Shown one piece after another: positions 34,132 through 40,745 of a stretch of DNA of 64,000 bases; positions within the stretch are counted from its first letter, which is position 1; the number at the start of each line of letters is the position of its first letter. Origin of the DNA: Streptomyces olivaceus (GTDB lineage Bacteria > Actinomycetota > Actinomycetes > Streptomycetales > Streptomycetaceae); NCBI RefSeq assembly GCF_000721235.1, contig NZ_JOFH01000005.1, positions 171,697 through 235,696 on the forward strand. Direction: 5' to 3'. Made by a program: the position numbers and the translations under genes. The notes under the pieces were generated by a model, which searched no databases, was not told the origin of the DNA, and saw only the letters and a program-made list of their open reading frames with translations.

Positions 34132-35489
34132 GACGCGCCCTTCGCCGCCCGGAACCCCGCGTCGAGGTCGGCCCTGAGGTCGGCGAGGTTCTCGATGCCG
34201 ACGGACAGGCGCACGAGGCCGGGGGAGGCGCCGGCCGCCGCCAGCTGCTCCTCGCCGAGTTGGCTGTGCGTCGTGGACGCCGGGTGGATGATGAGGCTGC
34301 GGACGTCACCGATGTTGGCGAGGTGGCTGAACAGCTCGACGGCGTCCACGAACCGCTTGCCCGCCTCGACGCCGTCCCGCAGCTCGAAGGAGACGATCGC
34401 GCCCGCGCCGTGCGGCAGGTAGCGCTGCCCCGCCTCGTACCACTGGCTGGAGGGCAGCCCGGGATAGTGGACGGCGGCGACCTCGTCCCGCTGCTCCAGC
34501 CACTCGGCCAGGGCCAGGGCGTTCGCGGAGTGCCGCTCGATGCGCAGACTGAGCGTCTCCACACCCTGCAGCAGGAGGAACGCCGAGTGCGGGGAGATGG
34601 CGGGCCCGAGATCACGCAGCAACTGGACGCGCAGCTTGACGGCGAAGGCACCCGGGCCGAGCGCGGGCCAGTACCGCAGTCCGTGGTAGCTGGGGTCGGG
34701 GTCGCTGAAGCCGGGGAACCGCTCGGAGTGCGCCCCGAAGTCGAAGGTGCCGCCGTCCACGACCACACCCGCGACGGCGTTGCCGTGCCCGCCCAGGAAC
34801 TTGGTCGCCGAGTGCACGACGACGTCCGCCCCGTGCTCGATCGGCCGCAGCAGGTAGGGCGTCGGCACGGTGTTGTCGACGATCAGCGGTACGCCCGCCT
34901 CGTGGGCGACGTCCGCGACCGCCCGTACGTCCAGCACGTTGCCGCGCGGATTGCCGAGCGTCTCCGCGAACAGCGCCTTGCTGTTCGGCCGGATCGCCGC
35001 CCGCCAGGCATCGACGTCGTCCGGGTCGTCGACGAACGACACCTCGATGCCGAGCCTGGGCAGCGTGTGCCGGAACAGGTTGTACGTACCGCCGTACAGC
35101 GACGCGCTGGAGACGATGTGGTCGCCGGCGCCCGCCAGCGTGAGGATCGCCAGGGCCTCCGCCGCCTGACCGGAGGAGAGCGCGACGGCGGCCACCCCGC
35201 CCTCCAGGGCGGCGACCCGCTGCTCGAAGGCGTCCTGGGTGGGGTTGTGGATGCGGGTGTAGATGTTGCCGGGTTCGGCCAGTGAGAACAGGTCGGCGGC
35301 GTGCTGCGTGTCCCGGAACACGAACGACGTCGTCTGGTAGATCGGGGTCGCCCGGGCGCCGGTCGCCGGGTCCGGCGCGGCACCGGCGTGCACCTGCTTG
35401 GTCTCGAAGGACCAGGCGGAGGTGTCGAGGCCGGTGGGCTCGTCGTCGGGGGTGTGTCCGGCGGTGACGGAGTCGAGGGGCTGGGACAT
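34128..35489 (-). CDS. metY: O-acetylhomoserine sulfhydrylase
   Basis: A 453-residue PLP-dependent enzyme of the Cys/Met metabolism family that joins O-acetylhomoserine with sulfide to give homocysteine. Motifs: PIYQTTSFVFRD, YTRIHNPTQDAFEQR, the ALSSGQAAEALAI cofactor-phosphate region, and the PLP Lys in VVHSATKFLGGHGN. Residues of the C-terminal domain (LIIHPASTTHSQL, SVGIENLADLRADL) are intact. The ATG at 35489 has GGGAGA at good spacing. metX follows with a 4-base overlap. The 5' region carries a short leader frame and two hairpins, so expression is likely controlled by attenuation. Confidence 0.94.
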   Translation of the reverse strand: MSQPLDSVTAGHTPDDEPTGLDTSAWSFETKQVHAGAAPDPATGARATPIYQTTSFVFRDTQHAADLFSLAEPGNIYTRIHNPTQDAFEQRVAALEGGVAAVALSSGQAAEALAILTLAGAGDHIVSSASLYGGTYNLFRHTLPRLGIEVSFVDDPDDVDAWRAAIRPNSKALFAETLGNPRGNVLDVRAVADVAHEAGVPLIVDNTVPTPYLLRPIEHGADVVVHSATKFLGGHGNAVAGVVVDGGTFDFGAHSERFPGFSDPDPSYHGLRYWPALGPGAFAVKLRVQLLRDLGPAISPHSAFLLLQGVETLSLRIERHSANALALAEWLEQRDEVAAVHYPGLPSSQWYEAGQRYLPHGAGAIVSFELRDGVEAGKRFVDAVELFSHLANIGDVRSLIIHPASTTHSQLGEEQLAAAGASPGLVRLSVGIENLADLRADLDAGFRAAKGAS

Positions 35490-35588
35490 GGTTCTCCCTT
35501 GTGCGGGTGCGGAGTTGCGGCGCGCGGAGTGTCGAGCGCGCGGCCGTGCGACGGTGGTGTGCTCCGGGTGGTGACGGCTTGCTTCGGA

Positions 35589-35607
35589 CACGGCGGAACA
35601 CGCCGTG
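35589..35607 (-). promoter_or_regulatory. Candidate attenuator hairpin 2 upstream of metY
   Basis: CACGGCG and CGCCGTG form a perfect 7-bp stem with a 5-base loop in the mRNA leader, about 100 bases before the metY start. Confidence 0.5.
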
Positions 35608-35677
35608 GCACGACGCACCGCTGGACCGCGACCGCTCCCGAACAGGGCGGCGGCCGGTATCAAACGGTGGGAAAGGG

Positions 35678-35692
35678 CCGGTCAGCGACCGG
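35678..35692 (-). promoter_or_regulatory. Candidate attenuator hairpin 1 upstream of metY
   Basis: CCGGTC and GACCGG form a perfect 6-bp stem with a 3-base loop, followed in the transcript by CCCTTTCCC. It starts 10 bases after the stop of the leader peptide frame, a typical position for ribosome-coupled attenuation. Confidence 0.5.
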
Positions 35693-35701
35693 AGCGCGGA
35701 C

Positions 35702-35776
35702 TCAGCGCGCGGTCGAACAGCCCGTGGTGGTGACGCGCGCGTAGTCGACGTGGCGGCGGGTCACGAGCACGGTCAT
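35702..35776 (-). CDS. Putative leader peptide of the metY-metX operon
   Basis: A 24-codon frame (ATG at 35776, or GTG at 35764 giving 20 residues) that contains TRRHVDYARV followed by TTTGCSTAR. The RRHVDxxRV core with a Cys near the end is a pattern I associate with short putative leader peptides placed before sulfur-assimilation genes of actinobacteria. It ends 212 bases upstream of metY, and hairpins follow it. The likely action is that ribosome stalling at the Cys codon (TGT) when cysteine-tRNA is low changes the downstream fold. No strong ribosome site is seen, so it may be leaderless. Recognition is from memory of the family, not a search. Confidence 0.6.
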   Translation of the reverse strand: MTVLVTRRHVDYARVTTTGCSTAR

Positions 35777-35985
35777 GGCACCCAGGTAAGCACACGGCGG
35801 ACGGGGCGCACCAGCACTCCGCGCCCGACCTCCGGCATTGACACACGCAGGACACAAGCCTGTTGCGGAACGATCCGCAGCGGCTCCGGCACGGGTGGGG
35901 AAACGGACGTCCCGGCGCGCACGCCAGGCGCCGGCCGGCCGCGTCCCCGGAAGCTGCGCCCTGCGGTCCGCGGCCGTGCCGTGCC
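35777..35985. other. Intergenic region holding the metY promoter
   Basis: 209 bases between the leader peptide and the dihydrofolate reductase-like gene (both on the minus strand). The metY promoter must lie here; I cannot fix a convincing -10/-35 pair. Confidence 0.3.
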
Positions 35986-36591
35986 TCAGTAGCTGTCGTG
36001 GTCGGGCTCGCCGGCCGGCCGGTAGACGCCGACGACGGTGCCGCCCTTCGTGGTCGAGACGCCGACCGGTGCCAGCGCCGTGGGAATCGCTCCGTCGGCG
36101 AACAGCCGCTTGCCGGTGCCGACGATCACCGGGTGGATGGTCAGCCGGTACTCGTCGACGAGGCCGTGCCGCATGAGGGTCTGGGCGAGGTCGCCGCTCC
36201 CCACGACGTTGATGTCGCCGCCGTCGGACGCCTTCAGCCTGCGTACGGCCTCGGCGACGTCGCCCTCCAGCAGCGTGGAGTTCCGCCACGCGACGGACGT
36301 CAGGGTCCGGGACGCCACGTACTTGTGCATGCCGTTCATCCGGTCGGTGAACGGATCGGCGGGGTCGGCGGTCGGCCAGTACGACGCGAAGATCTCATAG
36401 GTCTTGCGGCCGAGCAGCATCGCGTCGGAGCGCTCGTACCAACCCGCCACGGCCGTGCCGACCTCCTCGTCGTCCACCGGCCGCTGCCAGCCGCCGTGCT
36501 CGAAGCCGCCTTCGGCGTCCTCGTCCGGACCGCCCGGCGCCTGCATGACGCCGTCCAACGTCAGGAAAGTGCAAACGATGATCCTGCGCAT
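35986..36591 (-). CDS. Dihydrofolate reductase / RibD C-terminal domain-like protein
   Basis: A 201-residue reductase of the RibD-C family. It begins MRRIIVCTFLTLDGVMQAPG, has the family segment AMLLGRKTYEIFASYWP (about residues 60-76) and the nucleotide-binding GDINVVGSGDLAQTLMRHGLVDEYRL. Many stand-alone members are of unknown function and are not true folate enzymes. The start at 36591 has GGAAGGGAG upstream. It lies 46 bases upstream of the LuxR stop and in the same direction, so the two could be co-transcribed. Confidence 0.85.
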   Translation of the reverse strand: MRRIIVCTFLTLDGVMQAPGGPDEDAEGGFEHGGWQRPVDDEEVGTAVAGWYERSDAMLLGRKTYEIFASYWPTADPADPFTDRMNGMHKYVASRTLTSVAWRNSTLLEGDVAEAVRRLKASDGGDINVVGSGDLAQTLMRHGLVDEYRLTIHPVIVGTGKRLFADGAIPTALAPVGVSTTKGGTVVGVYRPAGEPDHDSY

Positions 36592-36637
36592 GGTGCGCTC
36601 CCTTCCTCCACGGGTAGACGGCACAACCGGCGGGAAC

Positions 36638-37447
36638 TCATCGGTCGGCATGCGGCGGGAGCACGGGGGAGCCCGGCCGCAGCAGCCCCAGCGACTGGGC
36701 CAGCAGCACCGTCTCCATGCGGTCCCTGGTGCCCAGCTTGCGATACAGGTTCTGCGTGTGCTTGTGGACGGTGCGTACGGAGATCCCCAGCCGTGTCGCC
36801 ACGCCCTTGGCCGGGAGCGCCTCGCCGAGCAGCGTCAGGACCGCGAGCTCACGCTGGGTGAGGCCGTACTCCCGCGCCCGGCGCGACGCGCGCCGGCCGG
36901 CCCCCTCCTGCATCCGCCCCATGACCCGTTCCTGCGCGTCGACCGCGGCCAGCAGCGGCTGCGCCCGCCGCAGGAACAGGTGCTGCGCCGGTGAGAAGCG
37001 GGTCCTGCTGTAGACGACGCACCCGCGCAGTACGCCGGAGTTCGCTGAAGGCAGGGCGCACGGCAGGCCCAGGATGTGTCCGGCACCGAAGTGCTCCCGG
37101 GCCACGGACCGCGCCGCGCTGTTGCGCCACACCGCGCTCCCCGCCAGGTCCTCCGCGGTCCGCGGCACGGAATCGCGCGCCTGGCGGTAGTGGCCGACGA
37201 GCGGATGCCCGCTCCGCATGGACTGCCGGGACAGTTCGCGGACGCGGCCCTCACCGACGCGGCCCGGCGCCCAGGCGAGCGGGCGGCTGCGCTCCCGGGC
37301 GATCTCCGTCAGCGTCACCGCCTCCACGCCGAGGTGCCCGCGGAGGGCCCCCACCAGAGCGGGCCACGGCGACGCGGAGCCGGCCTGCTCCAACGCGTGG
37401 ACCGAGAGCGCCAGCAGGGCCTCGTAGTCACGGTGATCCAGTCCCAC
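36638..37447 (-). CDS. LuxR-family regulator with N-terminal sensor-like domain
   Basis: A 269-residue regulator. The C-terminal LuxR helix-turn-helix is LTQRELAVLTLLGEALPAKG then VATRLGISVRTVHKHTQNLYRKL (about residues 195-240). The N-terminal 190 residues look like a GAF-type sensor but no clear ligand motif is seen. The GTG at 37447 has a GGAGG site and is preferred over the upstream open frame to 37546. Its target may be the DHFR-like gene next to it. Confidence 0.83.
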   Translation of the reverse strand: MGLDHRDYEALLALSVHALEQAGSASPWPALVGALRGHLGVEAVTLTEIARERSRPLAWAPGRVGEGRVRELSRQSMRSGHPLVGHYRQARDSVPRTAEDLAGSAVWRNSAARSVAREHFGAGHILGLPCALPSANSGVLRGCVVYSRTRFSPAQHLFLRRAQPLLAAVDAQERVMGRMQEGAGRRASRRAREYGLTQRELAVLTLLGEALPAKGVATRLGISVRTVHKHTQNLYRKLGTRDRMETVLLAQSLGLLRPGSPVLPPHADR

Positions 37448-37609
37448 GGTGCCTCCACGCCCCCTACGCCCACGAACGCTCCCAGCATAGGAGGGGACAC
37501 CCCTGCGCGACGGGGCGCAGTCACTCCGGAGGGCGGTGCTCCGCAAGCGGCCGACGACGGGTCCGGCCCGGTCCCGGCCCCGTGCGGCTCGGCGACGAGC
37601 GCCGTGCGG

Positions 37610-38482
37610 TCAGGCGCCGATCTTCTCCAGTTCGGCGAGATCGTCGTCGGACAGCCGGAGCCCCGCGCCCGTGACGTTCTCACGCAGGTGTGCCACCGAC
37701 GAGGTGCCGGGGATCAGCAGGATGTTCGGCGACCGTTGCAGCAGCCAGGCCAGGGCGACCGACATCGGCGTCGCGTCCAGCCGGTCGGCCACGGCCGTGA
37801 GCGCCGAGGACTGCAGCGGGCTGAAGCCGCCGAGGGGGAAGAAGGGCACGTAGGCGATGCCCTGCCCGGCGAGCTCGTCGATCAGCGCGTCGTCGTTGCG
37901 GTGGGCGAGGTTGTACATGTTCTGCACACACACGATCGGCGCGATCGCGCGTGCCTCGGCGACCTGCTCCGCCGTCGCGTTGGAGACGCCGAGGTGCCGG
38001 ACCAGACCCTCCCGCTGGAGGTCGACCAGGGTCCCGAACGCCTCCGCGAGCGACCCCGGCACGGGCCCTCGGGCGTCGCCGAGCCGCAGGTTGACCACGT
38101 CCAGGGCGTCGAGGCCGAGGTTCTCCAGGTTCTCCGTGACGGCCCGGCGCAGCTCCGCGGGCTCGCGTGCCGGAGGCCAGCCTCCCTCCTCGTCCCGCGT
38201 CGCGCCGACCTTGGTCACGAGGTGCAGCGCGTCGGAGTACGGGTGCAGCGCTTCGCGGATCAGCCGGTTCGTGATGTGCGGCCCGTAGGCGTCGGCGGTG
38301 TCGATGTGGGTGATGCCGAGGCCGACGGCCTCGCGGAGTACGGCGAGTGCGCCGTCGCGGTCGGCCGGCGGGCCCATGACCCAGGGACCGGCGAGCTGCA
38401 TGGCGCCGTAGCCGAACCGCGTGACGGACAGGTCGCCCAGGGTCCAGGTGCCACCGGGCAGCGGGGCGGCGGGGGTGTTCAT
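37610..38482 (-). CDS. Aldo/keto reductase
   Basis: A 290-residue NADPH-dependent TIM-barrel reductase. Catalytic Asp and Tyr lie in ITHIDTADAYGPHITNRLI (about residues 57-75), Lys in LHLVTKVG, and the HLGVSN and NILLIPGTSSVAHLRENV regions bind NADPH. It would reduce aldehydes or ketones. It is divergent from an HxlR regulator across 130 bases with two dyads, so it is a likely HxlR target. Confidence 0.9.
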   Translation of the reverse strand: MNTPAAPLPGGTWTLGDLSVTRFGYGAMQLAGPWVMGPPADRDGALAVLREAVGLGITHIDTADAYGPHITNRLIREALHPYSDALHLVTKVGATRDEEGGWPPAREPAELRRAVTENLENLGLDALDVVNLRLGDARGPVPGSLAEAFGTLVDLQREGLVRHLGVSNATAEQVAEARAIAPIVCVQNMYNLAHRNDDALIDELAGQGIAYVPFFPLGGFSPLQSSALTAVADRLDATPMSVALAWLLQRSPNILLIPGTSSVAHLRENVTGAGLRLSDDDLAELEKIGA

Positions 38483-38529
38483 GGTGTGCCTTTCGTCATG
38501 CGTCAGGGGGTGGTGCCTGATGGCGCCGT

Positions 38530-38545
38530 GCACCACTATTGGTGC
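38530..38545. promoter_or_regulatory. Dyad GCACCA-N4-TGGTGC
   Basis: A perfect 6-bp dyad with a 4-base centre in the gap between the aldo/keto reductase and HxlR genes. Second operator candidate beside 38568-38581. Confidence 0.45.
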
Positions 38546-38567
38546 GTAGCTTCCTCTGGGGAAGTAG

Positions 38568-38581
38568 GCACTTCGAAGTGC
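38568..38581. promoter_or_regulatory. HxlR operator candidate (perfect 14-bp palindrome)
   Basis: GCACTTCGAAGTGC is a perfect palindrome, 31 bases upstream of the HxlR start and 86 bases from the start of the divergent reductase gene. Confidence 0.7.
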
Positions 38582-38612
38582 GTAAGGCACCCGCTGGTGA
38601 GAGGAACGCCCC

Positions 38613-39059
38613 ATGGCGACGACGACGGCAGCACAGCAGAGGGCACAGGCCAAGGCGGAGTACGACGCCTTCGTGGCCGCCTGCCCCAGCCGCGAGCTGC
38701 TCGACCGGATCTCCAACAAGTGGGTCACCCTGGTCCTGGCCGCGCTCGGCAGCGGCAGCACGCACCGGCCCGGCACCGACTGCGCCGGCGGGCCCCGGGT
38801 GATGCGCTACTCGGAGTTGCAGCGCCTGCTGGCCGGCGTCAGCCAGAAGATGCTCACCCAGACCCTGCGCTCCCTAGAGCGCGACGGCCTGGTGTCCCGC
38901 ACCGTGGTGCCGACCGTGCCGGTCACGGTCTCCTACGAGCTGACCGGTCTCGGCCTGTCGCTGTACGAGACGATGCGCGGCCTCAAGTCCTGGGCCGAGG
39001 GGCACATGGACGACGTACTGGCCAACCGGGACGCCTACGACGACGCCCGCGCCGCCTGA
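38613..39059 (+). CDS. HxlR-family regulator
   Basis: A 148-residue winged-helix regulator. The HxlR signature is CPSRELLDRISNKWVTLVLAALGSG (residues about 24-48, with the conserved Cys24 often used as a redox or electrophile sensor), then the HTH in MRYSELQRLLAGVSQKMLTQTLRSLERDGLVSR. The GAGAGGA ribosome site precedes the ATG. It is divergent from the aldo/keto reductase, its presumed target. Confidence 0.9.
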   Translation: MATTTAAQQRAQAKAEYDAFVAACPSRELLDRISNKWVTLVLAALGSGSTHRPGTDCAGGPRVMRYSELQRLLAGVSQKMLTQTLRSLERDGLVSRTVVPTVPVTVSYELTGLGLSLYETMRGLKSWAEGHMDDVLANRDAYDDARAA

Positions 39060-39117
39060 ACCACCACCGTGCCGTCCCCGTCTCGCCCCGCGGCTCCCGG
39101 ACGCGGCGCGGCGCCGG

Positions 39118-39435
39118 CTACGGATGCTGCAGGTGCTGCGCGCGGAAGACGGCGTCCAGGAGTCCGGGGAACCGCGCGTCGAGGTCCTCGCGGCGCAGCG
39201 CGTTCATGATGGACGTGCCTTCGTAGGTCTGCCGGATGATGCCGGCCTCCCGCAGCACCCGGAAATGGTGCGACGCCGTGGACTTGGTGACGGGGACCTC
39301 GAACGAGAAGCACGCCTGATCGTGGTCGCTCTCGACGAGGCGGCACGCGATGTGGCGCCGTACCGGGTCCGCGAGGGCCATCAGGACGGCGTCGAGCCGC
39401 ATCTGCTCCCGAGCGGGATGGTCGAGTGTGCGCAC
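39118..39435 (-). CDS. ArsR-family regulator
   Basis: A 105-residue winged-helix regulator: MALADPVRRHIACRLVES, then HTH in FEVPVTKSTASHHFRVLREAGIIRQ. Two Cys residues (ACR and QACF) are present but the metal-box ELCVCDL is absent, so metal sensing is not expected. A GTG at 39435 has a GGGAGG site 4-5 bases upstream and is preferred over a GTG at 39456. It is divergent from the YqjM-like reductase and nested dyads lie between them. Confidence 0.85.
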   Translation of the reverse strand: MRTLDHPAREQMRLDAVLMALADPVRRHIACRLVESDHDQACFSFEVPVTKSTASHHFRVLREAGIIRQTYEGTSIMNALRREDLDARFPGLLDAVFRAQHLQHP

Positions 39436-39473
39436 GCCGCCTCCCTCGTCTTCCACCCAGGGTACGTGACGTT

Positions 39474-39525
39474 GTTCGATGACCGTCGTAGTACGGTGAT
39501 TTTCGTATTACGAGAGTCATCGAAC
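39474..39525. promoter_or_regulatory. Nested dyads between ArsR gene and reductase gene
   Basis: Outer arms GTTCGATGA (39474-39482) and TCATCGAAC (39517-39525) are perfect inverse complements 34 bases apart. Inside lie ACCGT (39482-39486) with ACGGT (39493-39497) and TCGTA-T-TACGA (39503-39513), each a dyad. This is the likely operator and promoter block for ArsR. Confidence 0.6.
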
Positions 39526-39570
39526 TTCCGGTCCGGCGTCCCGCGTCCTCCGGAGCGAGAGGAATCCACC

Positions 39571-40662
39571 GTGTCCAAGCAGCTCTTCGAACCCCTCACG
39601 CTGCGCGGCGTCGAGATCCGCAACCGCGTCTGGGTTCCGCCGATGTGCCAGTACGCCGTCGAGAACCGCGACGGCGTGGCGACACCGTGGCACGCCGCCC
39701 ACCTCGGGGGCCTCGCGCGCGGCGGGGCGGGCGCCGTCATCATCGAGGCGACCGGGGTCGTGCCGGAGGGGCGGATCTCACCGACCGACCTGGGGCTCTG
39801 GAACGACGAGCAGCGTGACGCGCTCGTACCGATCGTGCAGTTCATGCGTTCGATGGGTGCCGTGGCCGGGATCCAGTTGGCACACGCGGGACGCAAGGCG
39901 AGCGTCTTTCCGGAGTGGGGAACAGCGGGCCAGGGCAGCATCCCCGTCGAGGAGGGCGGGTGGGAGGCCGTCGCCCCTTCGGCGATCCCCTTCACCGGGC
40001 TGGCCGAGCCCCGCGCACTCACCCCTTCCGAGATGGACGACATCGTGCAGGCGTTCGCCGCCGCCGCCCGCCGGGCCGTCGACGCGGGCATCGAGCTCAT
40101 CGAGATCCACGCCGCCCACGGCTATCTGCTGCACGAGTTCCTCTCGCCGCTCAGCAACCACCGTGAGGACGAGTACGGCGGGTCGCTCGAGAACCGCGCA
40201 CGGCTCCTGCTGCGGATCGTCGACGCGGTGCGCGCCGAGACAGGCGACGGACTCGCCCTGCTCGTACGCCTGTCGGCCACGGACTGGACCGAGGGCGGTA
40301 TCACTCTCGAGGACACGATCCAGGTCGTCGACCTGCTGCGCGAGCACTCCGTCGACCTCATCGACGTGTCCACGGGCGGCAACGTCCTGGCACAGATCCC
40401 CGTCGGCCCCGGCTACCAGGTGCGCTTCGCGTCCGAGATCCGCCGGCGGACCGGCGTGCCCACCGCCGCGGTCGGGATGATCACCGACCCGCACCAGGCG
40501 GAGCAGATCCTCCTGTCCGGGCAGGCCGATGTCGCGCTCATCGGCCGTGAGATGCTGCGCGATCCGAACTTCGCGATCCGGGCCGCACTCCGCCTCGGCC
40601 ACACCGACCTCCCCGTTCCCGCGCCCTATCTCCGCGCCTACGCCCGCGGCCGCGCGAACTGA
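39571..40662 (+). CDS. NADH:flavin oxidoreductase, YqjM-type ene-reductase
   Basis: A 363-residue FMN-dependent enzyme of the thermophilic-like OYE class. Signatures: WVPPMCQYAV (residues about 22-31; the Cys of MCQY interacts with flavin O4), QLAHAGRKAS, EIHAAHGYLLHEFLSPLSNHREDEYGGS (catalytic His-His block) and AVGMITDPHQAEQIL. GTG at 39571 with GAGAGGA 8 bases upstream. A likely detoxification ene-reductase, controlled by the divergent ArsR regulator. It belongs to a different OYE class than the gene at 22626. Confidence 0.92.
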   Translation: MSKQLFEPLTLRGVEIRNRVWVPPMCQYAVENRDGVATPWHAAHLGGLARGGAGAVIIEATGVVPEGRISPTDLGLWNDEQRDALVPIVQFMRSMGAVAGIQLAHAGRKASVFPEWGTAGQGSIPVEEGGWEAVAPSAIPFTGLAEPRALTPSEMDDIVQAFAAAARRAVDAGIELIEIHAAHGYLLHEFLSPLSNHREDEYGGSLENRARLLLRIVDAVRAETGDGLALLVRLSATDWTEGGITLEDTIQVVDLLREHSVDLIDVSTGGNVLAQIPVGPGYQVRFASEIRRRTGVPTAAVGMITDPHQAEQILLSGQADVALIGREMLRDPNFAIRAALRLGHTDLPVPAPYLRAYARGRAN

Positions 40663-40745
40663 GACACCGGCCGTACGCGCAAAATGCGGTGAAGGTACGC
40701 GATCCGTACGGTGCCCGAGGGTAGGGTGAGGTCCGGAGGTGTTCC

